64,000 nucleotides of DNA from Roseobacter fucihabitans (GTDB lineage Bacteria > Pseudomonadota > Alphaproteobacteria > Rhodobacterales > Rhodobacteraceae), in NCBI RefSeq assembly GCF_014337925.2, contig NZ_CP143423.1:4308501-4372500 (forward strand), in the 5' to 3' direction. Position 1 is the stretch's first letter, and each line of letters begins with the position of its first letter. The position numbers and the translations under genes are program-made. Shown piece after piece: positions 34,066 through 45,032 of the stretch. A model generated the notes under the pieces. The model did no database searches, was not told the DNA's origin, and saw only the letters and a program-made list of their open reading frames with translations.

Positions 34066-35616
34066 TTAGCGTACCCAAACCTCGACGCGGCGGTTGACCT
34101 GACGTCCCCAGGCGCTTGCGTCACACGCCATTGGCAGAGCTTCTCCAAAGGCGTCGGCCTCAAGGCGCAGTTGATCAAAATCGGCCGTTTCAGCAGCATC
34201 CATGACCGCTTGCCTTACCGCATTGGCCCGCTTCAACGCGATGTCCTTGTTAACCTGCGCGGATCCTTCGCCGTCGCTGAAACCTGCGAATAATATCTCG
34301 CGTGCACCATATCGCCCCTGCTCCAGGGCGCGGGCTAATTGCTGAACATTGGAGCGCGATTGCGCGTCCAGCCGGATCGATCCCGACTCAAAGCGGAATG
34401 ATGTGGTCAAGCGTTTCATAGGTGCCAGCGTCTCGATCATCCTTTGCAGTTGAACAAGACTGACCTCCGGACCCGCCGCCCTGATTGCGTTCACCAGTCG
34501 ATTGCCCTGCTCATCCACTGGAATTTCTTCCGGGGCCTGATCCACGAAACCCGCGCGTCTTATGACAAATTGCGCTGTCGGACCGCGCATGAAGGCCAAA
34601 AACTCTCGGACAATTTTAGAGAGCCGACGCGCAGGCAGGTAGAGAAACATTGGCGCGGAAAGAGGGTAATCCTCTGTTTTGATTGACCGCCGTGTCGCGC
34701 GTAAGGCGCGCCCGCACGACCCGGCCAAGGTCAAAGCTTCTGCATTTCCCACTTCCGCAAAGCTCGCGACACCCAGCGCAAACGGATCGGCAGCCACAGC
34801 TCTTGAAAGCTCGGCACCGCGGGTATGACGCGTGATGTTGGGTGACATCTGCAAACCCGCCGGGATGATAATTTTATCCTCCACCGCCTGTCCAAGTCCT
34901 GTGTTCGGCATTGGAGCATGCAAAACAATCGGCGCATCAGGTCCGCCGAGTTCGGACCAATTGGTAATGCGCCCGGCATACACCCGCGCCAGAAACGCTG
35001 GCGAAATTTCACGCACCGGGTTATTGGCGGCAACGATCGGCACAATGGCATCGAGTGCCAGCACGAGACTGCGGTGATCGCCGGTCATATCGCCCAGCCC
35101 GGCTTCCTGAGCGCGGCGTTGCTCCTGGGGTCGAATTTCACGCAAGGCCATGACAATATCGGCCTCATTGGCCAGAAGATCGGCAAACCCCTCATTTGTA
35201 TTTGTAACCCGGAAGTAAAACACTGCAACGCGTTTCTGGGTACCCTCATCGGTTAATGTATAGTGAAAATGTGTCTTATCCTCTACGTCACGCGTGGCGG
35301 AATAATCATTGCGCAGGGCAAAACCCTCGATCAGCGCGGGCAGCAAAACCGCACCCATGGTGGCAGATCCCGAGATGCTCAACTCTGCGACATAATCTTC
35401 TAGGTTCGGGCAACCGGGCCCATCGCAGAGCACGCCCGAACCGTCCACGGTCAATTCACCGTAAATCGTTTCCATGCGATAGAATTCACCGTCGAAACCG
35501 AGCAGTGTGCCGGACAGTTCAACCTTGCCATCTCGAGAACTCAGCGTCACATCCTGAGCCCACCCCACCTGCACCACAAGACACAAAACGAGCGCCGCCC
35601 AAGAGCCTTTGATCAT
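34066..35616 (-). CDS. PstS-like phosphate-binding domain fused to OmpA C-terminal domain
   Basis: 516 residues from ATG 35616 with signal peptide MIKGSWAALVLCLVVQVGWA. Residues about 80-370 form a PstS-type periplasmic binding domain (VPIVAANNPVREISPAFLAR, GRITNWSELGG). The last 120 residues are an OmpA-like peptidoglycan-binding domain (FRFESGSIRLDAQSRSNV, FSDGEGSAQVNKDIALKRAN, GRQVNRRVEVWV). The fusion would tether a binding protein to the cell wall. No phosphate transporter genes adjoin. Confidence 0.88.
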   Translation of the reverse strand: MIKGSWAALVLCLVVQVGWAQDVTLSSRDGKVELSGTLLGFDGEFYRMETIYGELTVDGSGVLCDGPGCPNLEDYVAELSISGSATMGAVLLPALIEGFALRNDYSATRDVEDKTHFHYTLTDEGTQKRVAVFYFRVTNTNEGFADLLANEADIVMALREIRPQEQRRAQEAGLGDMTGDHRSLVLALDAIVPIVAANNPVREISPAFLARVYAGRITNWSELGGPDAPIVLHAPMPNTGLGQAVEDKIIIPAGLQMSPNITRHTRGAELSRAVAADPFALGVASFAEVGNAEALTLAGSCGRALRATRRSIKTEDYPLSAPMFLYLPARRLSKIVREFLAFMRGPTAQFVIRRAGFVDQAPEEIPVDEQGNRLVNAIRAAGPEVSLVQLQRMIETLAPMKRLTTSFRFESGSIRLDAQSRSNVQQLARALEQGRYGAREILFAGFSDGEGSAQVNKDIALKRANAVRQAVMDAAETADFDQLRLEADAFGEALPMACDASAWGRQVNRRVEVWVR

Positions 35617-35776
35617 TTCGGTTGCCCCGCCACAGTGTGCATCGGTACGACTCTCGGGTTTCAAGGCGGATAATTCAACACCTCAAAATCGACCAAACCA
35701 CAGGCGCGGGGTTCCTGAGTCAAAGATATCACGCATAACATCGGCTTCTTGGGCCTCTATCGGACAAAAATATCCG
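35617..35776. other. Gap between secA stop and the PstS/OmpA start
   Basis: 160 bp with no gene; contains the PstS/OmpA promoter region. No clear terminator for secA is visible. Confidence 0.4.
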
Positions 35777-38482
35777 CTAAATCAGGCGCCCATGGCAATG
35801 TTTGAACTTCTTGCCTGAGCCGCAGGGGCATTCTTCGTTCCTGCCCGGATTGCCCCATGTCGATGGGTCGTCCTCAACGAAACCCGCGATCGCATCGCCG
35901 CTGGCAGGGGTCACTGCATCGGACGCAACAACGGGCGAAACTTGCTGCGCAGCGGCCTGTTGTGCGCGCAGTTGTTGCAGCATTTCTTGTTGCTCTTGTT
36001 CCGTCAAAGGTCTGATCTGGGAGAGTTTTTGCGTCACATCTTCGCGCAAACTGTCGAGCATGCTTTCGAACAGCTGGAAGGATTCGTTCTTGTATTCATT
36101 GAGCGGGTCGCGTTGCGCATAGCCTCGGAAACCGACAACGGACCGCAAATGCTCAAGCGTCAAAAGATGCTCGCGCCATTTGGTATCAATCGCCTGTAAC
36201 AGCAGTTGCTTTTCGATATTGCGCATGTTTTCGGAGCCAAATTGCGCAGCTTTTTCCGTCATATAGGTGTCCGTGGCCGCAATCAGGCGTTCACGGATGG
36301 CATCGTCATCCACACCTTCTTCTTCGACCCAATCAGCAACCGGCAGATCAACGCCCAATTGTTCCTTGGCAGCCTGATAGAGACCCTCGCCGTCCCATTG
36401 ATCCGCATAGGTATTGGGTGGCAAATATTGGTCAATCACATCATCAATAACCTGGTGCCGCATGTCTTTGGTGATCTCGGAGAGGTCAGCCGCCTCCATG
36501 ATGTCGCGGCGCTGCGTGAAGATCACCTTGCGCTGTTCATTCATCACATCATCGAATTTCAACAATTGCTTGCGAATGTCAAAGTTGCGCCCTTCGACCT
36601 TGGCCTGCGCGCGTTCCAGCGACTTATTCACCCAAGGGTGGACAATGGATTCGCCTTCTTTCAAACCCAGGGTTGTCAGGACTTTTTCAAGACGCTCGGA
36701 GCCGAAAATACGCATCAGATCATCTTCAAGACTCAGATAGAAAGACGAACGCCCCGGATCGCCCTGGCGACCCGAGCGACCGCGCAGCTGGTTGTCGATC
36801 CGCCGACTTTCGTGGCGCTCAGAGGCCAGGACATAAAGCCCGCCCGCCTCGATGACCTTTTGTTTCTCGCTGGCGTGTTGCGCCTCGATCTGCCTGCGCA
36901 GGGCTTCGGGATCGGCGTCGGGGTCGGCTGCAATCGCGTCCATCACCTGCATATCGACGTTGCCGCCCAATTGAATATCGGTGCCGCGCCCCGCCATGTT
37001 GGTCGCAATTGTGACCGCACCGAATTTACCGGCATCCGCGACGATTTGCGCTTCCTGCTCGTGCTGGCGCGCATTCAAAACGTTGTGCTTGATCCCGGCG
37101 TCGGTGAGCAATTGGCTCAGCGCCTCGGATTTTTCAATCGACGTAGTCCCGACCAGAGCAGGCTGACCCTTGGCGTGGCTTTCCTTGATCTGCTCCAGCA
37201 TCGCCTCATATTTCTCGCGCACCGTGCGGTAGACCTGATCGTCGTCATCCACCCGCGCGATGGGTTTATTGGTGGGCACTTCGAGCACACCAAGCCCATA
37301 GATTTCCTGAAACTCCTCAGCCTCGGTCAGCGCCGTCCCGGTCATCCCGGCCAGCTTGTCATAAAGACGGAAATAGTTCTGGAAGGTCACCGAAGCCAGC
37401 GTCACGTTTTCCGGCTTGATCCCAACGTTTTCCTTGGCCTCGATTGCCTGATGCAGCCCGTCGGACAGGCGCCGCCCCGCCATCATCCGACCGGTGAATT
37501 CGTCGATCAGGACAACCTCACCGTCGCGCACGATGTAATCCTTGTCGCGCTGAAACAGCTTATGCGCGCGCAGGCCCTGGTTGACGTGATGCACAATTGT
37601 GGTGCTCTCGGGATCATAAAGGGTCTGGCCCTCTTCGAGTAGCCCGCGCCCGTGCAGGATTTCCTCAAGAAACTCATTGCCCTCGTCACTGAAGGTGACG
37701 TTACGGGTTTTTTCGTCCAATTCGAAATGATCATCCTTGAGCTCGGGGATGACGACATCGATGACCTTATACATCTCGGAACGGTCCTGTGACGGGCCGG
37801 AAATGATCAGGGGCGTGCGCGCCTCGTCGATCAGAATCGAATCGACCTCATCCACAATCGCATAATTGTGGTTCTTTTGAAAAATCTGGCTGAGCTCGGA
37901 TTTCATGTTGTCGCGCAGGTAATCAAACCCAAGCTCATTGTTCGTGGCATAGGTTATGTCGCTGGCGTAGGCGTCGCGCTTGGCCTCCTCGGTCATCTCA
38001 CCATGTGCAACGCCCGTGCTCAGACCCAGAGCGGCGAAGACCTGCCCCATCCAGGCCGAGTCGCGCTTTGCGAGGTATTCGTTCACGGTGACGATATGCA
38101 CACCCTTGCCGGTGAGCGCATTCAAATAGGCGGCAAAAGTTGCCGTCAGGGTTTTCCCCTCACCGGTCTTCTGCTCGGCGATATTACCCTCATGCAGGAA
38201 AACGGCACCGATCAGCTGCGTATCAAAGGCCCGCAGACCCAGGGCGCGCCGTGCCGCTTCACGACAATTTGCAAAGGCTTCGGGCAGCAAATCATCCAGA
38301 CTCTCGCCGTCCAGCGCCCGTTTGCGGAATTCCTCGGTTTTTTCCAAAAGTCCGGCATCTGACAACTTTTCAAACTCCGGCTCCAGCGCGTTGATCTTGG
38401 CGATCAGCGGGCGGGTCGCTTTGACTTTGCGGTCATTGGGCGTTCCAAAGACCTTTTTTGCGAGTGTTCCGATGCCCAGCAT
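35777..38482 (-). CDS. secA: Protein translocase ATPase SecA
   Basis: 901 residues from ATG 38482 ([20 protein letters not shown]). Motor motifs include EMKTGEGKT-type sequence ([20 protein letters not shown] near 100), [20 protein letters not shown] near 210, [14 protein letters not shown] near 495 and the C-terminal zinc finger [14 protein letters not shown]. It drives Sec-dependent export at the inner membrane. Divergent from a periplasmic parvulin gene. Confidence 0.98.
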   Translation of the reverse strand: MLGIGTLAKKVFGTPNDRKVKATRPLIAKINALEPEFEKLSDAGLLEKTEEFRKRALDGESLDDLLPEAFANCREAARRALGLRAFDTQLIGAVFLHEGNIAEQKTGEGKTLTATFAAYLNALTGKGVHIVTVNEYLAKRDSAWMGQVFAALGLSTGVAHGEMTEEAKRDAYASDITYATNNELGFDYLRDNMKSELSQIFQKNHNYAIVDEVDSILIDEARTPLIISGPSQDRSEMYKVIDVVIPELKDDHFELDEKTRNVTFSDEGNEFLEEILHGRGLLEEGQTLYDPESTTIVHHVNQGLRAHKLFQRDKDYIVRDGEVVLIDEFTGRMMAGRRLSDGLHQAIEAKENVGIKPENVTLASVTFQNYFRLYDKLAGMTGTALTEAEEFQEIYGLGVLEVPTNKPIARVDDDDQVYRTVREKYEAMLEQIKESHAKGQPALVGTTSIEKSEALSQLLTDAGIKHNVLNARQHEQEAQIVADAGKFGAVTIATNMAGRGTDIQLGGNVDMQVMDAIAADPDADPEALRRQIEAQHASEKQKVIEAGGLYVLASERHESRRIDNQLRGRSGRQGDPGRSSFYLSLEDDLMRIFGSERLEKVLTTLGLKEGESIVHPWVNKSLERAQAKVEGRNFDIRKQLLKFDDVMNEQRKVIFTQRRDIMEAADLSEITKDMRHQVIDDVIDQYLPPNTYADQWDGEGLYQAAKEQLGVDLPVADWVEEEGVDDDAIRERLIAATDTYMTEKAAQFGSENMRNIEKQLLLQAIDTKWREHLLTLEHLRSVVGFRGYAQRDPLNEYKNESFQLFESMLDSLREDVTQKLSQIRPLTEQEQQEMLQQLRAQQAAAQQVSPVVASDAVTPASGDAIAGFVEDDPSTWGNPGRNEECPCGSGKKFKHCHGRLI

Positions 38483-38656
38483 GCGTTCTCCAGCCGAAGT
38501 TTTAGTGAATGGTGCCGATATGCTTGCTCGTGCCCGCAACAGCCCATAAATAGAAAGGGAACGCAGCACTCTCGCGGCGCCCATAGGGCGATGTAAGGGT
38601 CACGCCAAACCGTGTCAATGTCACGCACCATCGTGGCCCATCCATAGGACCCATTC

Positions 38657-39520
38657 ATGCACAAACATCTCAATATTCTGGCGAGCGCGGCGCTTGCCCT
38701 GACCATTGGCACCCCGACCTGGGCTCAGGACCAGACCGAGGCAGAACCCCTCACCGCTGATACCGTGGTTGCCATCGTAAATGATGTGGAAATCACGCTC
38801 GGACATATGATCGCTGCGCGCGCATCGCTGCCCGAACAGTATCAGCAACTGGAGGATAACGTTCTTTATGACGGTATTCTGCAGCAGCTGGTGCAGCAAA
38901 GTGCCCTGGCACAAACCTATAAGGATGAATTGCCAAAGCGCGTCACGAAATCGCTGGAAAACGAGATGCGTTCCTTGACCGCCGCGGAGGTCGTGGAAAA
39001 TCTCCTGGCGGATACGGTGACCGAGGAGGCGCTGCAAGGCCTTTATGATCGCCAATATGGCGACATCGATCCCGAAGAAGAGTTTAACGCCTCCCACATT
39101 CTTGTCGAAACCGAAGAGGAAGCCATCGCGATCAAGGAAGACATCGCCAATGGCGCGAGTTTCGCCGCCACAGCACGCGAAAAATCGACAGGTCCCTCCG
39201 GACCCAATGGTGGCGAATTGGGCTGGTTTGGTGCCGGCATGATGGTCCCAAGTTTTGAAGCCGCAGCAATCGCATTGGCCGTCGGAGAGGTGTCGGACCC
39301 GGTTCAAACCCAGTTTGGATGGCACGTGATTATGTTGAATGACATACGCAAGGCAAATATCCCCACATTTGAAGACGTACGAAATGATCTGGTCCAGGAA
39401 ATACGCCAGAGCGTAGCGCAACAAACGATTGAGGATGTAACCAATGCAGCCAACGTCCAGGCACCGACCGGATTGGAAATCGATCCCGCCGTTCTGAAAC
39501 AGATCGACTTGTTGGATTAA
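38657..39520 (+). CDS. Periplasmic peptidylprolyl isomerase, parvulin type
   Basis: 287 residues. Signal peptide MHKHLNILASAALALTIGTP ending TWAQ. A SurA-like N-terminal helical region is followed by a parvulin domain (FNASHILVETEEEAIAIKED, GGELGWFGAGMMVPSFEAAA, TQFGWHVIMLND). It assists folding of exported proteins. It precedes argJ by 5 bp, an odd functional pairing common in this group. Confidence 0.92.
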   Translation: MHKHLNILASAALALTIGTPTWAQDQTEAEPLTADTVVAIVNDVEITLGHMIAARASLPEQYQQLEDNVLYDGILQQLVQQSALAQTYKDELPKRVTKSLENEMRSLTAAEVVENLLADTVTEEALQGLYDRQYGDIDPEEEFNASHILVETEEEAIAIKEDIANGASFAATAREKSTGPSGPNGGELGWFGAGMMVPSFEAAAIALAVGEVSDPVQTQFGWHVIMLNDIRKANIPTFEDVRNDLVQEIRQSVAQQTIEDVTNAANVQAPTGLEIDPAVLKQIDLLD

Positions 39521-39525
39521 TCGAA

Positions 39526-40752
39526 ATGGCCACGATTACCGCTGTATCACCCTTGGCGCCTGCGTCTTTTCCGGATCTGCCGATCATTGACGGTGTACGG
39601 TTTGCGACCGTCGCCGCAGGGGTGAAATATCAGGGCCGCACCGATGTGATGTTAGCGCAATTGGTTCCCGGTACGGCCATTGCGGGCGTGTTCACCAAAT
39701 CATCGACGCGCTCGGCTTCGGTTCTGGATTGTCAGGCAAAGCTGGGTGGTAACAGTGATGACGGTGCCGCCATTCTGGTGAATTCGGGCAATTCTAACGC
39801 CTTTACCGGGCGCGGTGGTGTCGCAGCGGTTGAGACCATCACGCAGGCGGCGGCAACGGCCTGTGCCGTCCCACAGAAGCGTGTTTTCACATCCTCCACC
39901 GGCGTTATCGGCGAGCCGCTGCCGTTTGAGCGGATCACCTCACATCTGGACGCATTGGCGGGTTCGCTGGATGAAAAGGCAATCGAATCAGCCGCGCGCG
40001 CGATCATGACGACGGACACCTTCCCCAAGGGGGCCTGTACGACCGTAACCCTGCGGGGCGGCACCATCAATATTGCCGGGATTGCCAAAGGGTCCGGGAT
40101 GATTGCCCCTGATATGGCAACGATGTTGGTCTATATCTTTACCGATGCCAAAATTTCCCAATCCGAGCTTCAGGGTTTGGTGAGCCAGCACAACGCAAAA
40201 ACGTTTAATTGCATCACGGTGGATAGCGACACTTCGACATCCGACACGGTTCTGGTCGCCGCAACGGGTGAATCGGGCGTGGATGTAAACGGGCAGAGCG
40301 CATTTTCTCAAGCACTTTATGGTGTGATGTTGGATCTGGCGCATCAGGTCGTCCGGGACGGAGAAGGCGCGCGGAAATTCGTGGAAATTGCGGTCACCGG
40401 TGCGTTGGATGACGCAGAAGCCAGGGTGCACGCCTTGTCGATCGCAAATTCGCCCTTGGTGAAAACCGCCATCGCTGGCGAGGATGCCAATTGGGGGCGT
40501 GTGGTCATGGCGGTCGGAAAATCGGGCGCGACGGCGGATCGTGATCTTTTGTCGATCCGGTTCGGGGACGTGGTGGTGGCCGAAAACGGGTGGGTCAGCC
40601 CGGGGTATGACGAGTCCAAGGCGGCCGCCCATATGAAGGGGGACACGCTTGTGATTGGCGTTGATATCGGACTTGGTCAGGGGCGCGCAACGGTCTGGAC
40701 CTGCGATCTGACGCATGGGTACATCGACATTAACGCCGATTACAGATCCTGA
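39526..40752 (+). CDS. argJ: Bifunctional glutamate N-acetyltransferase/amino-acid acetyltransferase ArgJ
   Basis: 408 residues. The self-cleavage site is visible in KGSGMIAPDMATMLVYIFTD near residue 190, where cleavage before the threonine gives alpha and beta chains. It recycles the acetyl group from N-acetylornithine to glutamate in arginine synthesis. It lies between the parvulin and mutT genes in one transcription unit. Confidence 0.97.
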   Translation: MATITAVSPLAPASFPDLPIIDGVRFATVAAGVKYQGRTDVMLAQLVPGTAIAGVFTKSSTRSASVLDCQAKLGGNSDDGAAILVNSGNSNAFTGRGGVAAVETITQAAATACAVPQKRVFTSSTGVIGEPLPFERITSHLDALAGSLDEKAIESAARAIMTTDTFPKGACTTVTLRGGTINIAGIAKGSGMIAPDMATMLVYIFTDAKISQSELQGLVSQHNAKTFNCITVDSDTSTSDTVLVAATGESGVDVNGQSAFSQALYGVMLDLAHQVVRDGEGARKFVEIAVTGALDDAEARVHALSIANSPLVKTAIAGEDANWGRVVMAVGKSGATADRDLLSIRFGDVVVAENGWVSPGYDESKAAAHMKGDTLVIGVDIGLGQGRATVWTCDLTHGYIDINADYRS

Positions 40753-40754
40753 TT

Positions 40755-41156
40755 GTGGTGAAGGTCGTCTTAGTTTCAGCCGTCGCCCTGATTGACGTGG
40801 ATGGTCGCGTGCTGCTGGCGCAGCGGCCCAAAGGCAAATCCATGGCCGGGCTTTGGGAATTTCCGGGGGGTAAGGTCGAACCCGGCGAAACACCCGAACT
40901 CGCGTTGATTCGTGAATTGGAAGAAGAACTTGGGATCAACACATGGGAATCCTGCTTGGCACCGCTGACATTTGCGAGCCACAGCTATGATGATTTTCAT
41001 CTGTTGATGCCGCTGTTTGCCTGTCGCAAGTGGTCGGGAACACCCACCTCTCGCGAAAACCAGGCCTTGAAATGGGTAAGACCGCACGCCCTGAAAGATT
41101 TTCCGATGCCTGCTGCGGACCTGCCGCTCATCCCTATTTTGCGAGATTGGCTCTAG
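40755..41156 (+). CDS. mutT: 8-oxo-dGTP diphosphatase MutT
   Basis: 133 residues with a complete NUDIX box, GGKVEPGETPELALIRELEE EL-type, near residues 38-60. It removes 8-oxo-dGTP from the nucleotide pool. Start is GTG at 40755 or the adjacent GTG at 40758, immediately after the argJ stop; no ATG is available nearby. Confidence 0.92.
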   Translation: MVKVVLVSAVALIDVDGRVLLAQRPKGKSMAGLWEFPGGKVEPGETPELALIRELEEELGINTWESCLAPLTFASHSYDDFHLLMPLFACRKWSGTPTSRENQALKWVRPHALKDFPMPAADLPLIPILRDWL

Positions 41157-41281
41157 GTTTTTGACCTCACGCGAAAGTGCTTGCGGTTTTTCGCCTATTA
41201 AGTGTATTTTGAATGAAAGTGTATGTAATGTAACTGAGTTTGAGTACAGTTTTTATGTCAAAATCCTGGGGAGGACGTGAC

Positions 41282-41416
41282 ATGATGAGGACGATTACTC
41301 TTGGCAGCACAATTTCGGTACAAGGCACATACGTACGTGCGCTTCCGGATGGGCGCATTGTTGTCAAAGTCGACGATACCAGTTTTGCAGGCGCACCGGT
41401 CACCAAAGCCGCCTGA
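41282..41416 (+). CDS. 44-residue conserved-looking small protein
   Basis: ATG at 41282 preceded by GGGGAGGACGTGAC, a strong ribosome site. The product starts MMRTITLGSTISVQGTYVRA, continues LPDGRIVVKVDDTSF and ends VTKAA. The beta-rich, glycine-turn pattern resembles short proteins seen in other Rhodobacteraceae; no function is known to me. Monocistronic by its surroundings. Confidence 0.6.
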   Translation: MMRTITLGSTISVQGTYVRALPDGRIVVKVDDTSFAGAPVTKAA

Positions 41417-41980
41417 AGAAACTGGAAACGCCAGAGGGATGAAATTTCCTTGACGAAAGTACAGTGGTTTTTTTGTTTGTGGTTCATGAATAAAGCAAAT
41501 GAAAAGTCACTTACTTTTATCTGGGCGATCTCTTAGCGCGTGCGCCTAGTTGGCGTGCCTGCGCTATATATTTTGGCCAAGCATTGCATAGGGTTGCTTC
41601 CCAGCCCCGACTGGATGACCATACCGGATTTGCGGTTTTTGAAGGTGTCGGCGTTACTCTTCGACAGAAACCGTATTGCGGATCATACCTACACCGCTGC
41701 ATTTGTGATCCGATGCGATTTATTCATTTCCGTACGCGCGTCGAAGCCTTTTGGGCAAAACTCAACACAGCCAGCTTCCATTTGAAACGCAAGGCCACAG
41801 CAGATATTGAACGGCCATCGCCCAAGAATTCAAATGGCGGCGACGTTTCTTCGCAGTGGTTTACTGCCGAATCGTACTTAGGCGATCACGTTTCGCAGAT
41901 GGCACGAGATATATAGAAAAATGCGATTTACCATTCAATCGAAAATTAAATCGAAGGGATTTTGCGCTCCCCTGAAAATA
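41417..41980. other. Gene-poor stretch between the 44-residue gene and infB
   Basis: 564 bp. A forward frame without stop from about 41530 to 41916 reads QPRLDDHTGFAVFEGVGVTL and CDPMRFIHFRTRVEAFWAKL, but has no good start or ribosome site and no family I recognise. It may be a relic. I find no RNA gene. Confidence 0.4.
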
Positions 41981-42003
41981 GAGACGGCCATTCGGGCCGC
42001 CTC
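41981..42003 (-). terminator. Terminator of the rimP-nusA-ylxR-infB unit
   Basis: On the minus strand GAGGCGGCC-CGAAT-GGCCGTCTC forms a 9-bp stem with one G-U pair, followed by TATTTT, 25 bp after the infB stop. Confidence 0.75.
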
Positions 42004-42028
42004 AATCTTTGAATTTCCTGCTGTTTGA

Positions 42029-44380
42029 TCAGCTGAGCGTACGCGTGATTTCTTCGCGCTCAAAAATCTCGATCACATCATCCGCACGGACGTCATCGTA
42101 ATTCTCAAATGCCATGCCACACTCTTGACCCGACTGCACTTCGGCCACTTCGTCCTTGAAGCGTTTCAATGTTTTCAGCGTCCCCTCATGGATAACCACA
42201 TTGTCGCGCAACAAACGCACACCGGCAGAACGACGCGCCACACCTTCGGTCACGAGACAACCGGCTACTTTGCCAACGCCGGTCACTTTGAAGACCTCTT
42301 TGATCGTCGCATATCCGATAAAGTTCTCACGGATTTCCGCGCTCAGCAGCCCAGAAGCCGCCGCTTTCACATCATCCACAAGATCATAGATCACCGAATA
42401 ATAGCGGATCTCGACACCTTTCTGGTTGGCTGTGTTACGCGCCGAGGTGTTCGCCCGGACGTTGAAGCCCATGATCGGCGCGCCGGAGGCTTCGGCAAGA
42501 CCGACATCCGTTTCCGTGATCGCACCAACACCGGAATGCAGCACGCGTACGCGGACCTCGTCGTTACCGATTTTTTCCATCGCCTGAACGATTGCTTCGG
42601 CGGAACCCTGCACATCGGCCTTGACCAAAATGGGCAATTCGCTGACGTTTTCATCGGCCTTGGCATTTGCCATCAGCTGTTCAAGGGTCGTCGCCGCACC
42701 CGCTGCCGCACGTTTGTCCTTGGCGGCATTGGCCCGATAAGACGCGATCTCGCGCGCCTGCGCTTCGGTCGATGTGACGTTCAGAACATCACCCGCTTCG
42801 GGCGTGCCATTCAGGCCAAGCACTTCAACGGGAACCGATGGACCGGCTTCCTTGACGCGCTCACCCTGGTCGTTAATCAGCGCACGGACCTTACCGTATT
42901 GCTCACCCACAACAAAGATATCGCCCTGGCGCAAAGTCCCGTTCTGGATCAGAACGGTCGCAACGGGGCCGCGACCCACATCAAGCTGCGCCTCGATCAC
43001 AGCACCCTGAGCGGCACGGTTCGGATTGGCCTTGAGCTCCAGAATCTCAGCTTGCAAGGCAATCGCCTCAAGCAGTTGATCCAGCCCCTGACCGGTAATT
43101 GCTGAGACTTCAACATCCTGAACTTCACCGGACATTTCCTCAACGATTACCTCATGTTGAAGCAGATCGGTCCGCACCTTGGTTGGGTTCGCCGCCGGAC
43201 GGTCAATCTTGTTGATCGCCACAATCATCGGCACTTTGGCCGCTTTGGCGTGATTAATCGCCTCAACGGTCTGTGGCATCACGGCATCATCCGCCGCCAC
43301 AACCAACACGACGATATCCGTCACATGGGCCCCGCGCGAGCGCATCGATGTAAAGGCCGCGTGACCGGGCGTATCGAGAAAGCTCAGCACTTGTCCATTA
43401 TCGGTCGTGACCTGATAGGCCCCGATATGCTGCGTGATCCCACCAGCTTCGCCTGCAACGACCTTCGCCTTGCGGATCGCATCCAGAAGCGATGTTTTAC
43501 CATGGTCGACGTGGCCCATGATCGTGACAACGGGTGGCCGCGATTGCAGGTCCTTTTCGTCGTCCTCGACCTCATTGATCACATCTTCGACATCCGCATC
43601 AGAAACGCGCACCACTTTGTGACCGAATTCCTCGATGATCAGCTCCGCGGTATCCGCGTCGATTGTTTCGTTCTGGGTGACCATCATGCCGTTGTTCATG
43701 AGGGCTTTGACCACTTCACCAACGCGTTCCGCCATGCGATTTGCCAATTCGGATACGACAATCGCCTCGGGCAATTGTACATCGCGCACGACCTTTTCGC
43801 GCTCGACCGTACCACCCATCGCCTTGAGACGCGCACGTTCCTGCTTGCGCTTCATCTGCGCCATGGAGCGCTGACGTCCGCCTTCGCGGCCCGAAAGCGC
43901 CTGGTTGAGGGTCAGCTTACCGGAACGGCGATTATCATCACCCGCCTTGGCGTTGCGCTTGTTGTTGTCGCGCTCGCGATCTTGCTGTTTGCGCGGGGCG
44001 CTGTCAGGTGCTGCCTTGGCACTGACGGCGCGCTGGACGACGGGCTCTTCAACAGGTGCCGCGGCAGCCTTGGCGGCGGCTTCGGCCTCTTCCTTGCGGC
44101 GAGCGTCTTCGTCGGCTTTCGCCTTGAGGCTTTCCTCACGCTCACGCTCTTCGCGCTCTTTTTCTTCAATCCCAGCGGGCCGTTTCTTCGGGTCACCAAG
44201 TGACGCCGGGTTAATCGTGCCTGACTTGGGCACACCCGCCTTTGGCACCACAACGCGCTTGCGTTTGGTCTCCACCACGACGTTTTTTGTCCGCCCGTGG
44301 CTAAAGCTTTGCTTTACGTTGCCCGGACGCGCGCCACCGCCACGCAGACCCAATGTTTTTTTGCCGTCAGTATCGCTCAT
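42029..44380 (-). CDS. infB: Translation initiation factor IF-2
   Basis: 783 residues. A charged N-terminal region rich in KA/E repeats ([20 protein letters not shown] at about 75) precedes the GTPase with G1 [16 protein letters not shown]3 DTPGHAAF and G4 NKIDRP around residues 290-420, then the C-terminal fMet-tRNA-binding domains. It places initiator tRNA on the 30S subunit. It follows ylxR by 9 bp. Confidence 0.98.
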   Translation of the reverse strand: MSDTDGKKTLGLRGGGARPGNVKQSFSHGRTKNVVVETKRKRVVVPKAGVPKSGTINPASLGDPKKRPAGIEEKEREEREREESLKAKADEDARRKEEAEAAAKAAAAPVEEPVVQRAVSAKAAPDSAPRKQQDRERDNNKRNAKAGDDNRRSGKLTLNQALSGREGGRQRSMAQMKRKQERARLKAMGGTVEREKVVRDVQLPEAIVVSELANRMAERVGEVVKALMNNGMMVTQNETIDADTAELIIEEFGHKVVRVSDADVEDVINEVEDDEKDLQSRPPVVTIMGHVDHGKTSLLDAIRKAKVVAGEAGGITQHIGAYQVTTDNGQVLSFLDTPGHAAFTSMRSRGAHVTDIVVLVVAADDAVMPQTVEAINHAKAAKVPMIVAINKIDRPAANPTKVRTDLLQHEVIVEEMSGEVQDVEVSAITGQGLDQLLEAIALQAEILELKANPNRAAQGAVIEAQLDVGRGPVATVLIQNGTLRQGDIFVVGEQYGKVRALINDQGERVKEAGPSVPVEVLGLNGTPEAGDVLNVTSTEAQAREIASYRANAAKDKRAAAGAATTLEQLMANAKADENVSELPILVKADVQGSAEAIVQAMEKIGNDEVRVRVLHSGVGAITETDVGLAEASGAPIMGFNVRANTSARNTANQKGVEIRYYSVIYDLVDDVKAAASGLLSAEIRENFIGYATIKEVFKVTGVGKVAGCLVTEGVARRSAGVRLLRDNVVIHEGTLKTLKRFKDEVAEVQSGQECGMAFENYDDVRADDVIEIFEREEITRTLS

Positions 44381-44389
44381 GAAGCTCGT

Positions 44390-45010
44390 CTATCCTTTCG
44401 AGTGGCCGTTGCCACCCTCGTTTTCGCGCACGCCTTTTAGCCGATGGGCTTCCTCTACAACACGTTGAGTGAGTCCACCAGAGGCGAGCGCCCCATGTAT
44501 CACAGTTTGGCGGCCAAATGCCAAACCCAATTCATCTGCGGTCAGACAACCGATGTACGATCCATAGTGCGGCGTACTCAGTTTCGATTTTCCGCGCCCT
44601 GATCCATCCACTGCCTGGATCAGAACTTCAGCTTCTTCCATTTGAAGCCAGCTTTTAACCTTTTCGTAACCCGCAACGGCCTTGCCGGCCTTGCGCTGCA
44701 AGGAAATCAGTTCAACAACGCGTCGGACGAGCAATCGTTCGACCTCAGCGACCAGATCATCCGCGACCGTCACCGCTTGTTTTGCGCCGCGCGAGAAAAG
44801 GTCCTTTTTAACCGCCTTTTCCAATGCGGTCCGGTCCGCCGCGACATAAATCCCACGGCCCGGCAATTTTCCCAGAATATCCGGGAATATCTGCCCCTCT
44901 GGCCCAGCCACAAAGCGGATCAAACCAAATTTTGGCTGCACCTCGCCTGTGGCAATGCACTTGCGTTCGGGACCGTCGATCCGGTCGTTTGGAGCGCCAC
45001 CGCGACCCAT
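44390..45010 (-). CDS. YlxR-type RNA-binding protein (DUF448 plus L7Ae-like domain)
   Basis: 206 residues from ATG 45010 (MGRGGAPNDRIDGPERKCIA). The DUF448 signature ERKCIATGEVQPKFGLIRFV and GRGIYV is at 15-65; the C-terminal half (LIQAVDGSGRGKSKL, CLTADELGLAFGR) resembles an L7Ae/L30e fold as in other alphaproteobacterial homologues. Between nusA (22 bp) and infB (9 bp). Confidence 0.92.
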   Translation of the reverse strand: MGRGGAPNDRIDGPERKCIATGEVQPKFGLIRFVAGPEGQIFPDILGKLPGRGIYVAADRTALEKAVKKDLFSRGAKQAVTVADDLVAEVERLLVRRVVELISLQRKAGKAVAGYEKVKSWLQMEEAEVLIQAVDGSGRGKSKLSTPHYGSYIGCLTADELGLAFGRQTVIHGALASGGLTQRVVEEAHRLKGVRENEGGNGHSKG

Positions 45011-45032
45011 CAGGAGACCCCGAGGTCTGAGA

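Noticed and set aside
36206-37642. 478-codon forward ORF opposite secA
   Set aside because: Antisense shadow of secA with no domain or ribosome site.
41584-41916. 110-codon forward ORF starting at a TTG
   Set aside because: No Shine-Dalgarno, unnatural start, no recognisable domain; reported only as part of a gene-poor stretch.
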